DNA of 64,000 nucleotides from Pohlia nutans (lineage: Eukaryota > Streptophyta > Bryopsida > Bryales > Mniaceae), in NCBI GenBank assembly GCA_022496805.1, contig CM040089.1:36874372-36938371 (forward strand). The letters run 5' to 3'. A model generated the notes under the pieces. It saw only the letters and a list, made by a program, of their open reading frames with translations. It was not told where the DNA came from and searched no databases. The translations under genes and the position numbers were made by a program. Of this stretch, positions 10,706 to 21,719 are shown piece after piece (positions within the stretch are counted from its first letter, which is position 1; each line of letters begins with the position of its first letter).

Positions 10706-12072
10706 TTATACCTCAGGAATTTCGGCTCCAGGTTGCTGGAGAAGCCAGCCTGAGTCTTCAAGGAGACACCAGAGGGTGTTAAAGGCTTTCTTGTACGGCC
10801 CTTGCAGCTCCTCGTTCTGTGGGTAAACCTGCCGATGCACCACACGAGTCGTTTAGATAAAGTCAGGAGAACTCGCCACGGAACTTTTGCAAAGAGGTCA
10901 CAATAGGGCCTTCACATCATGTTGGTTTAAAGTAAATATTATGGCCAGAATGGATGCCAATTTTGAAGGTGACCTAGTGGGCACTTATGGACTAATAGGG
11001 CAACAAACTTTAACGAATCCACACTTTACTGGAAAAAACAGTTCCTTCTCATTTTCATCTGCCTTTGTTAGAAAATTGATTCATGGCTATTCTAAGTACC
11101 ACTGTGACGTCAGATCACTCATTCTGGCCATATTAGGAATTCCTACCTTCGCGGACGGACTAGAATGGAGAAACATCAGAGCATGTTTGGCAGATCAAGT
11201 GGATTGTACATTGCTCGTACCTCATGATCAAGCATGCCTCTGAGGATTAGCATGAAGCGCGCTGCTTCCACCTGACCATCTTGCACTAGGAACTCCCCTA
11301 AGAAATCCACCTTATCTTTGAAGGTTTCCAACATTTTGTCATCCTCTGCCAACATAACCTTCACTGCCTCTGTCACTGTCTACAAGCAGCGCCATATTAA
11401 AATGTCAGAAAGGGAGATCACTATGGTGTCGAACTGAACCATGCAATAAAGTACACGGAACATTCCTCACAGTTTAAAAAGTCTATAAGAATTCCGTGAT
11501 TGAGGTTCCATAAAACTCAACAGGTCAGAAATGATAACTCTAAAGAAAATGAGTATCTGAATTTGAGATGTAACCGCAAGATCCCCTGCTCGGTGGCATG
11601 TCACTCAGTCATAGGAAAAGCTAATTAGCTAAATTATAAACCCTAATCCCACTCTAATTGCATTGACACCAACTGTATCCAAGGTGTCGCATGCTACTTC
11701 TGGAAAAGTAGAGAAAGAGAAACCCGATTAAATATCTCGATACTAAGCTAGAATTTTATTTTTTAAATATCCACAACCGAGATTGTCAGGGCTTTTGCTT
11801 ACCTCGTTGAGACCCGCGCGGAGGTCTTCGTCATCAAGCACTTCCGCGTCCGTCTGGGTGGTGCTGCTGGACTTCCGCCGCGCTCCGCACGGCCACGACG
11901 ACAGCCTCTGCGGGGGACATGCACAGAGCAGGCGACTAATGGAGGCACTCTGGACTCTCAAAGGAGCGCCCGCGTGTTGGCATGGAAGCAGAGAGCTGCC
12001 ACGAGCGGCGTTCGGAATCCTGGAAGTGAAGGATAGCGAGAGCGCAGAGAGGGAGCTGCACAATGCGGCCAT
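10706..12072 (-). CDS. Conserved-looking small plastid protein of unknown function
   Basis: Three exons on the minus strand, 12072-11803, 11379-11221 and 10828-10706, join in phase 0 at GT-AG introns to give 183 aa. Residues 1-68 are rich in Ser, Ala and Arg with few acids, typical of a chloroplast transit peptide. The mature part is acidic and helical (DEDLRAGLNETVTEAVKVMLAEDDKMLETFKD split over exons 1-2, then a VYPQNEELQG...LWCLLEDSGWLL end). I do not recognise the family and see no catalytic motif. The in-frame, phase-0 junctions and the change in composition after the presequence support a real gene. The small tail and stop in exon 3 could be wrong if further exons exist. Confidence 0.7.
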
Positions 12073-12109
12073 CGTTGAATGTGCTCAGCCTGCGAATTGC
12101 AAGCTCTAG

Positions 12110-12821
12110 CGTGTTATTACCCTTATCCACATGAACTCTGTTGAAGGAAAGGGCGACAACGGATCGTCTTGCAGCAAGTGATTGAGGATGGCGAGATGCT
12201 AATGGAAACTGAGCTCTGAAGTGGAATTTGGAGAGCATCAAATGCTTGGGGATTGCGGTTTGCAACACAATCCGGCGTCGGCGAGTGTACATGGCTCGTT
12301 ACGGATACAGTATCGGTACCCATACTATACTTCGTTATAAAGAGCCTTCATCTGAGTCCTAAGAGCATCTCCACCAGTACTCTGAATAGCTCTCTGGCTG
12401 AATAGCTCTCTGGCTCTGGAAAAATAGATGTGCATGGGTTGATCAACAATTTATTTGAAGGGCAACATGGAGAGCATCTCCCTGGGACACGGGCAACTGA
12501 CCCTTCCTACAACCGAAACAGAGGCCTTTGAATTTGCACTCCCCCACCCACACATGCCCTCACAAGATGATGAATTACTTAGAAGTAACCACATATGGAG
12601 TGGGAGCTAAAATTATATATTACATCATTATCCAAACAAAGATTCATCTAAACTTAATTTCTCCGCGGAGTTAACAAGGCTCTCTATATTTTCCATTTTT
12701 TCCAAGCCCTCTCTAAAGGAACCCAAAAACAGTACCTGTTGTTCATCCCTTTGTTCGTGTGTCGTGGCCTTGCCAGTGTCTTGGTGGAGAAGCTTTGCAT
12801 ACAATAACGGAGTTCAGGGCC
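12110..12821. other. Intergenic, with partial MITE relic
   Basis: Bases 12364-12470 match one end of the GAGCATCTCCA MITE at 1623-1915, including a local duplication of AATAGCTCTCTGGCT. The rest is unremarkable. Open frames here on the minus strand overlap the probable 5' UTR of the plastid-protein gene and are not supported. Confidence 0.4.
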
Positions 12822-13397
12822 TGAACCCCTAAATGCCTAGAGCCCTCTCCAAATTCGGCAGTTTTGCAAGATGCATTATAAAATGCAACTTAGAGGGATA
12901 TTTTGAACTTGATATATGAATGAAAGTTGTACATTTTGAATTTTAGATTCTATCCATACGGTTAGATCTATGATTGCTATTACCAATAATTTTGTATAAA
13001 ATTTGAAACGTGAAATTCAAAATTATTTTGTAATTCAATTACGAATAAGATATTGACAATCTACGGATGAAATTTGTTGTGATTGGTTGAAATGTAATAC
13101 TCTAAGTGTAGTGATTTTTGGAGATTTTTTGGTTGTTTAATTTTATGAGTTGACTTTTTTTGGAGCATTTTAACACTGAAATCTTCAAAATTTTGGGTGA
13201 ATCACTACAACATGAAATGAGGCATAAAATTTTCACAAATCATCCCCTTTCTAATCAGATCACATATGCATGAAGTTAACTTCCTGTAGAATCTACAGTA
13301 AAAATTCCACACTGCTAAAAGTGCATGACAGATGAGAAATTATGGATGAAATCTGTACATCGTCCAAAAAATGAACGCTTAGGCAGTTAGGGGTTAA
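12822..13397. mobile_element. TTAA MITE, family B (~576 bp)
   Basis: It begins AACCCCTAAATGCC and ends TTAGGGGTTAA (TTAA 13394-13397). The interior is the reverse complement of the copy at 696-1275, including the shared TATCCATACGGTTAGATCT-like segment. It is non-coding. Bases 13398-13900 carry a degraded family C-like stretch, and 13900-14490 is AT-rich without recognisable features. Confidence 0.75.
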
Positions 13398-14714
13398 AAC
13401 GACTGAAGTTAGTGTATTTAATCAGATGGGTTTTATTTTCAAATGTTTTTTTTGAAAATTATAAGTATAATTCATAAGTTTCATTGTAAAAATTGAGTTT
13501 GATAACTAAATTCTTTGAAACGTGTGACGAGATGTAATTGAAAGACTCCTTGTAAAAATGAGTTCATAGATCTATGCAACATTGAATTTTTAAAAACTCT
13601 TCATAGTAAGAATGTCACATCTCAAATCCATTCTAACAAATCAAACTCAAAAATTGCCAATACTTTGTTTGTAACCAAATTTAGATAAAAAAAATTTGAA
13701 TTTGAATTTTTCAATTTCATATAAAAATATTGGGTATAGAAAACAAATATGTAACCGTACAAATATAATACACAATTCAAAATCTACAACATTTTTTTAT
13801 GTTTCAAGTTCAAATTATTATTCTAAGTTGTATTTATAATGAATCTTCATATGAAGAGATGGGTAGGATTCTTTAAAGCTCAATTTCTAAAACGCTAACT
13901 CCTTGTGAGGACATATATATCCCATCCATCTCCTCAAACCTTATTTTGATTCATTTGGAGGATTCTATGAAACTTTATATAACATCAGTGCAATTGTTTT
14001 TGAACTTCATCCAATTTCCTTCTTAGATTGTCTCTAAGAAGTACTTTATATGAAAAATTAGGAGCTCAACTCGGGCTTAACTACCCTAAAAAATGCACTT
14101 GTAAAGTATTAGAACTAGAACAAAGTTGACTTTACATATATGTACAACTCTAAACGTCACTATATATTTAATTCAATTGATAAAAAATCAAAATGATGAT
14201 GTGTGTCTACAAATTTTTACTATATACAATAAATTCTAGATTTTAATTAAAGACTTTTAACAAGAAATTTAGTGGACTTTTTATACTATACTAATGCTCT
14301 CCCTATTTTAATTTATCATACCAAGATTTGTATCAACTTAAAACAAATGATTTTTTTATTTATAAGTTTTTAAAAGTTAAATGCTTATAAATTGATTTGA
14401 CAAAGATCGGGACAAAGATCTATGATGTTTTTTCAGATTCTATTGAAAAAATAATTTCAAATAATCATAATTAAGATTTTCTTTTACAATTAACACCCAT
14501 TTCATTAAAAGTGCACAATAGCATGTGCACTTTTAATTTTGGTCAAAATTTGCTTTTGGTTCATTGGAATACCTAAAAATACTAGTGAAAATGATTCGCA
14601 AGTTTTTTTATAAGTTTTATTTTATTTTATTTTATTTTTTACATTGAATTGATGCTACCATTTCCAATACAACAAATACTTATTCCAAATGAATTAATTA
14701 ATAAAATAAACAAA

Positions 14715-15520
14715 AGAGTTAGGCATATGCCTAACTGTCATCACTTGTAATTGTCAATTAAATTTTTGAGACGGATAGAAATATGCATAACCTTTCATAA
14801 CTTGCAACGTTACAAAATAATTACATCTCACTACTACATAAAATCTATCACCAAGTAGTCTTTTAAAATTGTGATTCAATATTTCTCAAACCTAAGCTAA
14901 ATACATCTTTTCCAAATGGAATAAAAGATGATCTATTGATAAACTCCTCAAGCAGCATTTAACCCAGCTATAACTTCAACATGAGCTTGATCATCGAGAC
15001 CTATTGCATTTGAAGTTGTTAAAGGGGCACCAAATATTTCACCTGGTCCAATTCGTACGTTTTCCTCCCTTCTACATCAATATTTGGAACTTCTTCACGT
15101 GTATTCCAACCTTCTCCATCAAACCATAGATCAAACTTTGATAAATACTTACATTCATGTGCATTGAAACCATCGCGCTAATGTTTCAAGAAAATAAACA
15201 TAAAAGGGTTAGGCATACGCCTAAGCCCCTATCACTACAATTATTTTTGAAAATTCCAAGTATTGGAGAGAGGAGTTTAGACATATGCCTAACCTTCCAT
15301 TGTTTATTTCTTTTCAAATTAATCAAAGTGATGGGGGTTAGGAGTTTGCCTAACCTCCATCACTTGCAATTTTAAATAATAATTGAAGTTATAGGAGTTA
15401 GGCATATGTTTAACCGTTCCATAACTTGGTATTTTAACAAATAATACAATTGATAGGGATTAAGCGTGTGCTTGACTCCCAACACTAGGAATTTTAAAAA
15501 ATAATCAACATGATAGGGGC
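14715..15520. repeat. Palindrome array, first block
   Basis: Degenerate units centred on GTTAGGCATATGCCTAAC occur near 14730, 15215, 15275, 15335, 15390 and 15460. They are spaced by AT-rich linkers and flanked by ATCACTT/AAGTGAT arms. The unit type is the same as in the main block at 16.65-18.35 kb. Bases 14760-15190 between units are AT-rich with no gene. Confidence 0.7.
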
Positions 15521-16440
15521 AATTCACAAAACGCGGAATTGGACGAAGGAGTATATCCTTGCGATGATGATAAAAAAGTCGGCAGGTAAATAGCTCAATT
15601 AGTAGACACTAAGATTCAACAGCGCTGAACTAGCAGCGAGGACAGATCCCTCAGTTGCACTCCTGGCTGGTCATGTGTGCACACCAAGCTTAAAATCACT
15701 GCACGCTATGCACCAACCCTAGCTAGAAACCCACCCGACTTCCAACTTGCAGTACTGTACAATACAATAGAGCCCACACTCTCCTAGCTCACGACAACAC
15801 GGTGATTCTCCCTACTTGCATGCTGTTCGATCGTTAACAATTCATTTCGAAACGTTTCGTACCGACAATCCTAGAAAACAATGGATGCCACTCTCCTCTC
15901 GATCTCTCACTTGTTCACAGCCCAGGCCATGTATCACAGTTCCTGTCACAGCCTAACGCACTTCGTTGGACCCTAGTCCCTGCCCTCGCTTCAACATGTA
16001 CCGTAGACTAGCTAAAGAATGTCATGAAACACAGTACTGCCAGGACTGACGTGCTGTGGAGGCATGGGCAGGCTCGATCTCCTCATCTTGCCATCCAGGG
16101 TTGTTGATGCACGAACATCAACTCCGTGCTGCAGCAGCTGCTTCACCTGTTGCTGACTCCGATTTCTCCTTCGTTTCTCGAGTGTGCAAGCTTGGATTGC
16201 TGGCTTGCTCGCAACGAATTTCGAAGCGATGGTTTGCGTACACTGTGACCCAGGTGATCGATGCTTTGAGCAGCTTACAGCTGCTCCCAAGCAAGCAAGC
16301 AACAAAGATCCGTGGTTGGAAACGCAAACCGTCGTGAAGGAGTGAGGAGCGGAAGTGCTTGCTGGGGTTCGGGAGCCTCCGACTGTCGTCGACACGGTCA
16401 GCAGGAACGGAGTATGCCCCTCTGGTTCTGTAGATTGTTG
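15521..16440. other. Unique, less AT-rich island between the palindrome arrays
   Basis: This segment lacks the palindromes and has near-balanced composition. Overlapping open frames exist on both strands; the longest is 127 aa on the minus strand (16012-16395) with a basic KRRRNRSQQQ patch. No domain, signal peptide or splice-supported extension is recognised. It may be a captured gene fragment or simply the original locus split by repeats. Confidence 0.3.
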
Positions 16441-16445
16441 ATGCC

Positions 16446-16640
16446 TTAACCCTTAAGTGTCCACACTACAATTACCCTGTCAAACCTCATCAATTCTTCA
16501 CATTTTAAAATATATTATATTTCTTGGCATTTTTTCATATACGGTATTTTTAAACCGATTTACCTTGATTTTTTTCATAATTATTTAAATAAAAACAAAT
16601 TTTTTGAGACTTTTTAAAATTGTTTCCAACCCTCATGTAT
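16446..16640. mobile_element. TTAA MITE, family C, left end only
   Basis: It begins TTAACCCTTAAGTGTCCACA and follows the family C element at 59276-59746 for about 190 bp, then runs into the palindrome array. Confidence 0.6.
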
Positions 16641-16962
16641 TTTATTTTGTTTGAAATTGTAAGTGTTGCCAGGGGGTTCGCAATAAACCTAACCCTCTAA
16701 TATTTTATTTTTCTATAAAATCCAAGTGTTTGGAGGTTAACATATGTATGACCCTCCCATATTATATTCTGCTATAGAATGAAATTGTTGGAGGTTAGGC
16801 ATATGCCGAACCCTTTTTTAAAAAATTCCATCTTTTAAAAGGTTAGACATATGCATAACCTCTCATCACTTGGTATTTAAAAAATTAATTAAAGTGATAG
16901 GAGTTAGGCGTGTGTTTAACCCATCACTTAGTAGTTTATATAATGATTGTAAGTCATATAGG

Positions 16963-17125
16963 TACTAGAAGAAATCTTGTTCGATGTGACATGTTTTTAA
17001 TAATTAGATGTTCATTATGACTTAATTTTTAGTGACTCAAAATTAATTTTGAGTCACAAAAGACAAGTCACAATGGACATGTAGTCATTGAAGAATGTCA
17101 CATTGAACAAGATTTATATTAGTGG
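16963..17125. mobile_element. CACTA-like MITE inside the palindrome array, copy 1
   Basis: The ~163-bp element is almost wholly self-complementary. ACTAGAAGAAATCTTGTTC at the left pairs with GAACAAGATTTATATTAGTG at the right, and the centre has GTGACTCAAAATTAATTTTG. The ends read CACTA when oriented outside-in. Confidence 0.65.
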
Positions 17126-18164
17126 GGGGTTAAACATATGCCTAACCCCCATCACTTAGTAGTTTACATAATAATTGCAAGTGATCGGGGGTTTTAGGCA
17201 TATGCTTAACCCCCATCACTTGCAATTTTAATAATTAATTGAAGTGATAGGAGTTAAGCCTATGCCTAGCTCTTACCACTTGGTATTCTAGAAAATAATT
17301 GCAAGTGGGGAGTTTAGGCATACGCGTAAGTCCTCATCACTGGGTATTTTAAAAATTAATTAAAGTGATGGAAGGTTAGGCATATGCCCACCTCCATCAC
17401 TTAATATTTTACATAATAATTGAAAGTGATGGCGGGCTACTTTCAATTATTATGACTTGTAATTTTTAAAATTAATTAAAGTGATAGGGGTTAAACATAC
17501 GCTTAACCCTCATTACTTAGTATTTTAACAAATGATTCAAGTGATATGGGTTAAACATATGCATAACCCCCATCACTTGATATTTTAACAAATAATTCAA
17601 GTGATAGGGGGTTAGGCGTATGCCTAACTCTGGCATATTTTATTTTGCTATATAATGGAAGTGTTGGTGGATTAGGCGTATGGCTAACCCTCTGGCATTT
17701 TATTTTGTTGGAATTTTTAAGTGTTGGAAGATTAGGCTTATGCCTAACCCTTTAATTATTCTATTTTGTTGGAAATTATAAGTGTTGGGAACCACGCATG
17801 TGCCTTACCCTGAGACATTTTATTTTGTTGAAAATTGTAAGTGTTTGGGGGGTTAGGCATATGCCTAACCCTTTGATATTTTATTTTCCTATGACATCCA
17901 AGTATTTCAAGGTTAGCATATGTATACCTCAGCTCCGATATTATGTTTTGCTATTAGATGCAGTTTTGGGGGATTAGGCATACGTCTAACCCCCTAAATC
18001 ACTATAATAATTATTTTTAATTCCAGGTGTTGGAGTGTTGGATATATGCATAACCTATTAACCTCCCATGACTTGGTATTTCAAAAATTAGTTAAAGTGA
18101 TAGAAGTTGAGCGTATGTTTAACCCCATCACTTAGTAGTTTACACAATAATTGCAAGTGATGGA

Positions 18165-18329
18165 CCCTAGTAGAAATCTTGTTCAATGTGATAGGTCTTT
18201 TATAACTAAATATCTGTTCCAATGACTTGTCTTTAGTGACTCAAAATCAATTTTGAATCACTACAGACAAGTCACAACAAACATTTAGTCATTAATGAAT
18301 GTCACATTAGACAAAATTTGTACTAGTGG
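18165..18329. mobile_element. CACTA-like MITE inside the palindrome array, copy 2
   Basis: A second copy of the 16963-17125 element at nearly the same length. It has CTAGTAGAAATCTTGTTCAA at the left, an inverted TGTACTAGTG end at the right, and the same GTGACTCAAAATCAATTTTG centre. Confidence 0.65.
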
Positions 18330-18611
18330 AGGATTAGGCATATAGTATATACATGAAAACATATAAAATCTACAAACACTCCAAAAGCATAAACTTAAAC
18401 TCTGAAAAATCTAAAAACATAATTTGAAAAAACTTAAATAATTGCATGGAGGTCAAACTTTGCCAATGGTTTAATTTAAGAATTACATTATTTTTCGGCA
18501 TATATTTCCATAGCATATTTATGCTTTTCTCATTCATACACTGTTCTATCCAAAAATTTACAATGTGCAATTTTAGAGGGGCATGTGCACTTTTAACGAA
18601 ATGGGTGTTAA

Positions 18612-18938
18612 AACATTTGTTTCGTTAAAAGTGCACATATCCATGTGCACTACTTTTTAGTGGTATGTGCACTACATTTTTTTTTATTAAAAAGGGGAAG
18701 GGGGTGGGAACAAACCCACCCCCCTTTAAAATTCGAGCTGCATTTTTTTTAATTTTAAGGAGGGGGGTGGGAACATACCCACCCCCCTCTAAAATTCGCA
18801 TTACCATTTTTTTTTATGTAACGTACATTCAATTTTGGCACTTTATAGGTAAAATATGACTATAATTTTTTCAAACGTAGAATATTTCAGCATGTGCACT
18901 TTTCATATGGCACGTGCACTTTTAATGAAACAAATGTT
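18612..18938. mobile_element. Terminal-inverted-repeat element with internal C/G-run repeats
   Basis: AACATTTGTTTCGTTAAAAG at the left mirrors CTTTTAATGAAACAAATGTT at the right. Between them two ~60-bp direct repeats each contain GGGGGTGGGAAC and CCCACCCCCCT, which can form a G/C-rich hairpin. The subterminal GTGCAC motifs match those at 14.5 kb and 18.58 kb. Non-coding. Confidence 0.6.
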
Positions 18939-18939
18939 A

Positions 18940-20700
18940 TTTCTACTTACAAAAAGTTGTAGAAGTGGTACATATTATAGAAATTTTTAGTTTTGTTCAA
19001 AACCCTCAAAGATTTGGGAGTTAGACAATGCCTTGAGGGTTTGTTTCGAGGTTTGTTCTTTTTAGGGCAACTTTGAAGTATTTCCGTTTCTAGAAATGGA
19101 GTTAAAGACTAAAATGACAAAAAATAAATCATAAAATGCTTAAAATAAACATACAATCATAAAACAAAACTTCTAATAACTTCTAATATCACAGCTGGAT
19201 TTGGAGTGTTTGTGTGATGTACGCCTTTGGTTCTTTCACTAGTAGGAGTTGTAGCTTAGTCTGCATGGCGTTGTTTTAGATTGACATTGGGTTAATCCCA
19301 TGCTCTATAAGCATGGACCTATCATCATGTTCATCAAGCATTAATAGGCTCATCTAGTACCAATAGGACTTTGGAAGATATCACTCAAGATATCATTCAA
19401 GATAGTGAACATAAGTCATTCAACAACTAGAACCCCATAGCCGGAGAACTCAAGGGAGCTCTAGATTTATTCCACCTTCTTCACACTTACCTTTTTTTTT
19501 TTTTTTTTTTTCCCAAAAAAAATGAAAAAAATAATAATTATAAAAGGTTATAAACATGAAAGGTTATAATTGATTCTAAACGGAATTGGCCGATTATAAA
19601 GGGTTATAAAATAGAAATAATTTAAAAATAAAAGATTATGGTTATGATTAATTCCCAAAACGGAATTGTCTGATCCACTCATAGAATTCTTTTCACCCAA
19701 CACTCTAGATAAATCTAGAGAATAAAGAAATGTCATCCAAAGGCCAAGTTTTCATGTATAACATTTTATAACACCTTCTATTACAGTATGGAAAACAATG
19801 ACAATGCTCCACTATGATTCTTTAAGAGTCCCAACTATTATCTCTTCGTTCCATCATAAACAAACCTTATGATTATAGATTGAACTTTAGCTAATAGATG
19901 ATGTTCATGAAAGGATCATCCACTCACACCAATCCACTGACATGCATTGACATAGTAAAAGGTGGAGTGCTACAAGTGCTCAAGAATGTTATGTGTCAGT
20001 GCTAATAACGGTTGTCCATTGGGATCTGATGGTTCAATTTAAAAACTTTGACTTAGGGAATTTTCCACGCATGCATCTGCCAATGCTTTCTATGCTTCCT
20101 TTCGGATTGACATGAAATGTTGGCCCACATTGAGAACGTTCATTCATCTCTTTGCCTTGTGTCACTTTGACATGGAACTCTCCACGCGTCACATTTGTAG
20201 GCTCATACCAATGACCTTCCGATCTGCATTTCAGGTTTGGCTCATCGGAGAGCAAAACCTCCCAATTCTGAATGTGGCACAAATGGAAAGGATCGGAACG
20301 TCTAGTTTCGGAAGGTGCAGATGCTCAATGGAAAACCGCCCTCACTGATGAATTTGTGCTAATTTGTGGCTGAGGCAAAATTCAATCCATTGAGGATGAT
20401 TGTTCACCGTTCTTCGCATTTACGTACTACTGTTTCACATCTCTGGCAATGATTGAACACTAAGAAAAATCCACCAATTTGTGCGTAACTGCTCAATGAA
20501 GGTTGACTTACTACTCATTAGAGTTGACGTCCTCAATTAGGTGAAAACATTATGTGAACCAACGATTGTTTAATTGACTTTCAACTCAGCAAGATTCATT
20601 TGGAGCTGCATCGACCCACTTTTCACAACTACCATAATCAATCAAGTAGCTAACAATCAATGAAACTTCTCACAATTTCTGACTTGAGCAAAACCAGAGG
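18940..20700. other. Intergenic, AT-rich, no supported gene
   Basis: It contains a poly-T run near 19493-19512 and a short GGTTATAA repeat cluster around 19545-19610. Small overlapping open frames at 20034-20348 lie on both strands and lack any recognisable domain; they may be the 5' flank of the lipid transfer protein gene. Confidence 0.4.
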
Positions 20701-20722
20701 CAATCTTCTGGATTCACAGTGC

Positions 20723-20728
20723 TATAAA
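20723..20728 (+). promoter_or_regulatory. TATA box candidate for the lipid transfer protein gene
   Basis: TATAAA lies 97 bp upstream of the start codon in a GCTATAAAGC context, a suitable distance for a short 5' UTR. Confidence 0.5.
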
Positions 20729-20825
20729 GCGTCCACCATCTTCCCTCAACTTCCATCTGCATCAGCCTCTAGATCCTTCTCCGAAGTTCATTAGTTTCAG
20801 TCCATTGCAGCAACGGAGCGTCAAA

Positions 20826-21619
20826 ATGAAACTCCAGGCGGCGGCTGCGCTGTGCGTGGTGCTGCTGGTGGCGTCGGAGATGGTGGTGACGACGACGTGG
20901 GCCGCGGGGTGCGATATCATGCAGCTGGCGCCGTGCATCGCCGCAAGCAAGGACGCCAAGGTGACGCCGTCCAAGCAGTGCTGCAGCAACGTGGCCAGCA
21001 TGGGCAAGGGGCTTGCAGGAGCGCAGTGCTTGTGCTCTCTGCTCAGCCACCCGCTGGCCAAGGCGCAGGGCGTGGTTCTGCGCATCGCCCTTGCCATCCC
21101 CCACAAGTGCCACATTCCTGTCCCCCCAGGCTTCGTTTGCCAGGGTACGTACGTAGTCCTCCACATCATGGACATGTACATTCTACTCCATTTGTGCAAT
21201 CTAATCATGGGTTAACTATGATCTAGTAAATCATAATGCCAGAAACCACATTTCGAATCCAAAGACCACAATATTGCTGAAGTTAGAGACCATGTTACAG
21301 CCAAAGACCGCGTTGCCAAAGCCGAAGATCGCGTTGCCATGACCGAAGATTGTAGTGCTATAACCAATGACCATGACTTTCGACAAACATGGTCTTCGGC
21401 TTCGGCAATGTGGCCTTCATCTTCGGCTGTGCAGGGTCTCTAGCTTCGGGAATATTGTGGTCTTTGGATTCGGCAATCTAGTGAACGTAACAAATTGTAT
21501 TCCATAGTGAACCCCATTGGGAGGCTACGACAGGGGTCATTGATGAACATGAAGTTGACGTTGCTGATCACCCTTGTATGTCTGGACGGTCTGCAGGAAT
21601 CCGCGTCCCTGGAAGCTAA
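20826..21619 (+). CDS. Non-specific lipid transfer protein, eight-cysteine, secreted
   Basis: Two exons, 20826-21144 and 21597-21619, encode 113 aa ending in CQGIRVPGS. Residues 1-27 form a hydrophobic signal peptide with probable cleavage at AAG/CD. The mature protein carries the eight-cysteine motif C29-x7-C37-x14-C52 C53-x14-C68-x-C70-x24-C95-x9-C105. Four disulfides in this fold form a helical barrel that binds lipids, and such proteins act in cuticle building or signalling. No GPI-anchor tail is seen. The intron near the 3' end of the coding region is a common nsLTP position and here contains a ~220-bp hairpin. Family is certain; the subtype (DIR1-like or other) is open. Confidence 0.93.
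21254..21472. mobile_element. Hairpin (foldback) element in the LTP intron
   Basis: CGAATCCAAAGACCACAATA at 21254 pairs with TATTGTGGTCTTTGGATTCG near the right end (about 21453-21472). The arms are filled with diverged GCCGAAGA/TCTTCGGC units. The whole 219 bp can fold back, with a loop around 21370. Confidence 0.8.
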
Positions 21620-21719
21620 GCGATTTGATCATGGCTACAACGTACCGGGTACTCCTTTTGATGTTGTAAGCGTTGCTGTTGTAGGTGGAGTAACGGAATC
21701 AGACACTTTGTCTGCAGGA

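Larger units (their letters stand above)
16650..18350. repeat. Tandem array of ~40-bp palindromes, main block
   Basis: About 20 units recur every 55-80 bp. The best units form a self-complementary block: arm AAGTGATGGGGG, core TTAGGCATATGCCTAA, arm CCCCCATCACTT. A second subtype has AAGTGTTGG/CCAACACTT-like arms. Linkers are AT-rich and related to one another (TTTTAAAAATTAATTA, TTTACATAATAATTG). Two CACTA-like MITEs interrupt the array. No gene is present. The structure could extrude cruciforms or form hairpins if transcribed. Confidence 0.85.
14492..18609. repeat. Inverted repeat pair bracketing the palindrome array
   Basis: AACACCCATTTCATTAAAAG followed by TGCAC at 14492-14516 is the inverted counterpart of 18585-18609, with one mismatch. 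Between them lie 4.1 kb holding the palindrome arrays, two CACTA-like MITEs and a 0.9-kb unique segment. This may be one composite element or two solo ends of an element like the one at 18612-18938. Confidence 0.4.

Noticed and set aside
11936..12292. 118-aa minus-strand ORF upstream of the plastid-protein start
   Set aside because: It overlaps exon 1 in another frame and runs into the probable 5' UTR. The transit-peptide frame joins to the downstream exons; this one does not.
14715..18350. CRISPR-like array
   Set aside because: The regular palindromes and spacers recall a CRISPR, but the linkers are related to one another rather than unique. The units are diverged, and the context is a plant nuclear genome without cas genes.
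20762..21208. Minus-strand ORFs of 148 and 131 aa
   Set aside because: They are shadows of the LTP gene; the eight-cysteine pattern and signal peptide are on the plus strand.
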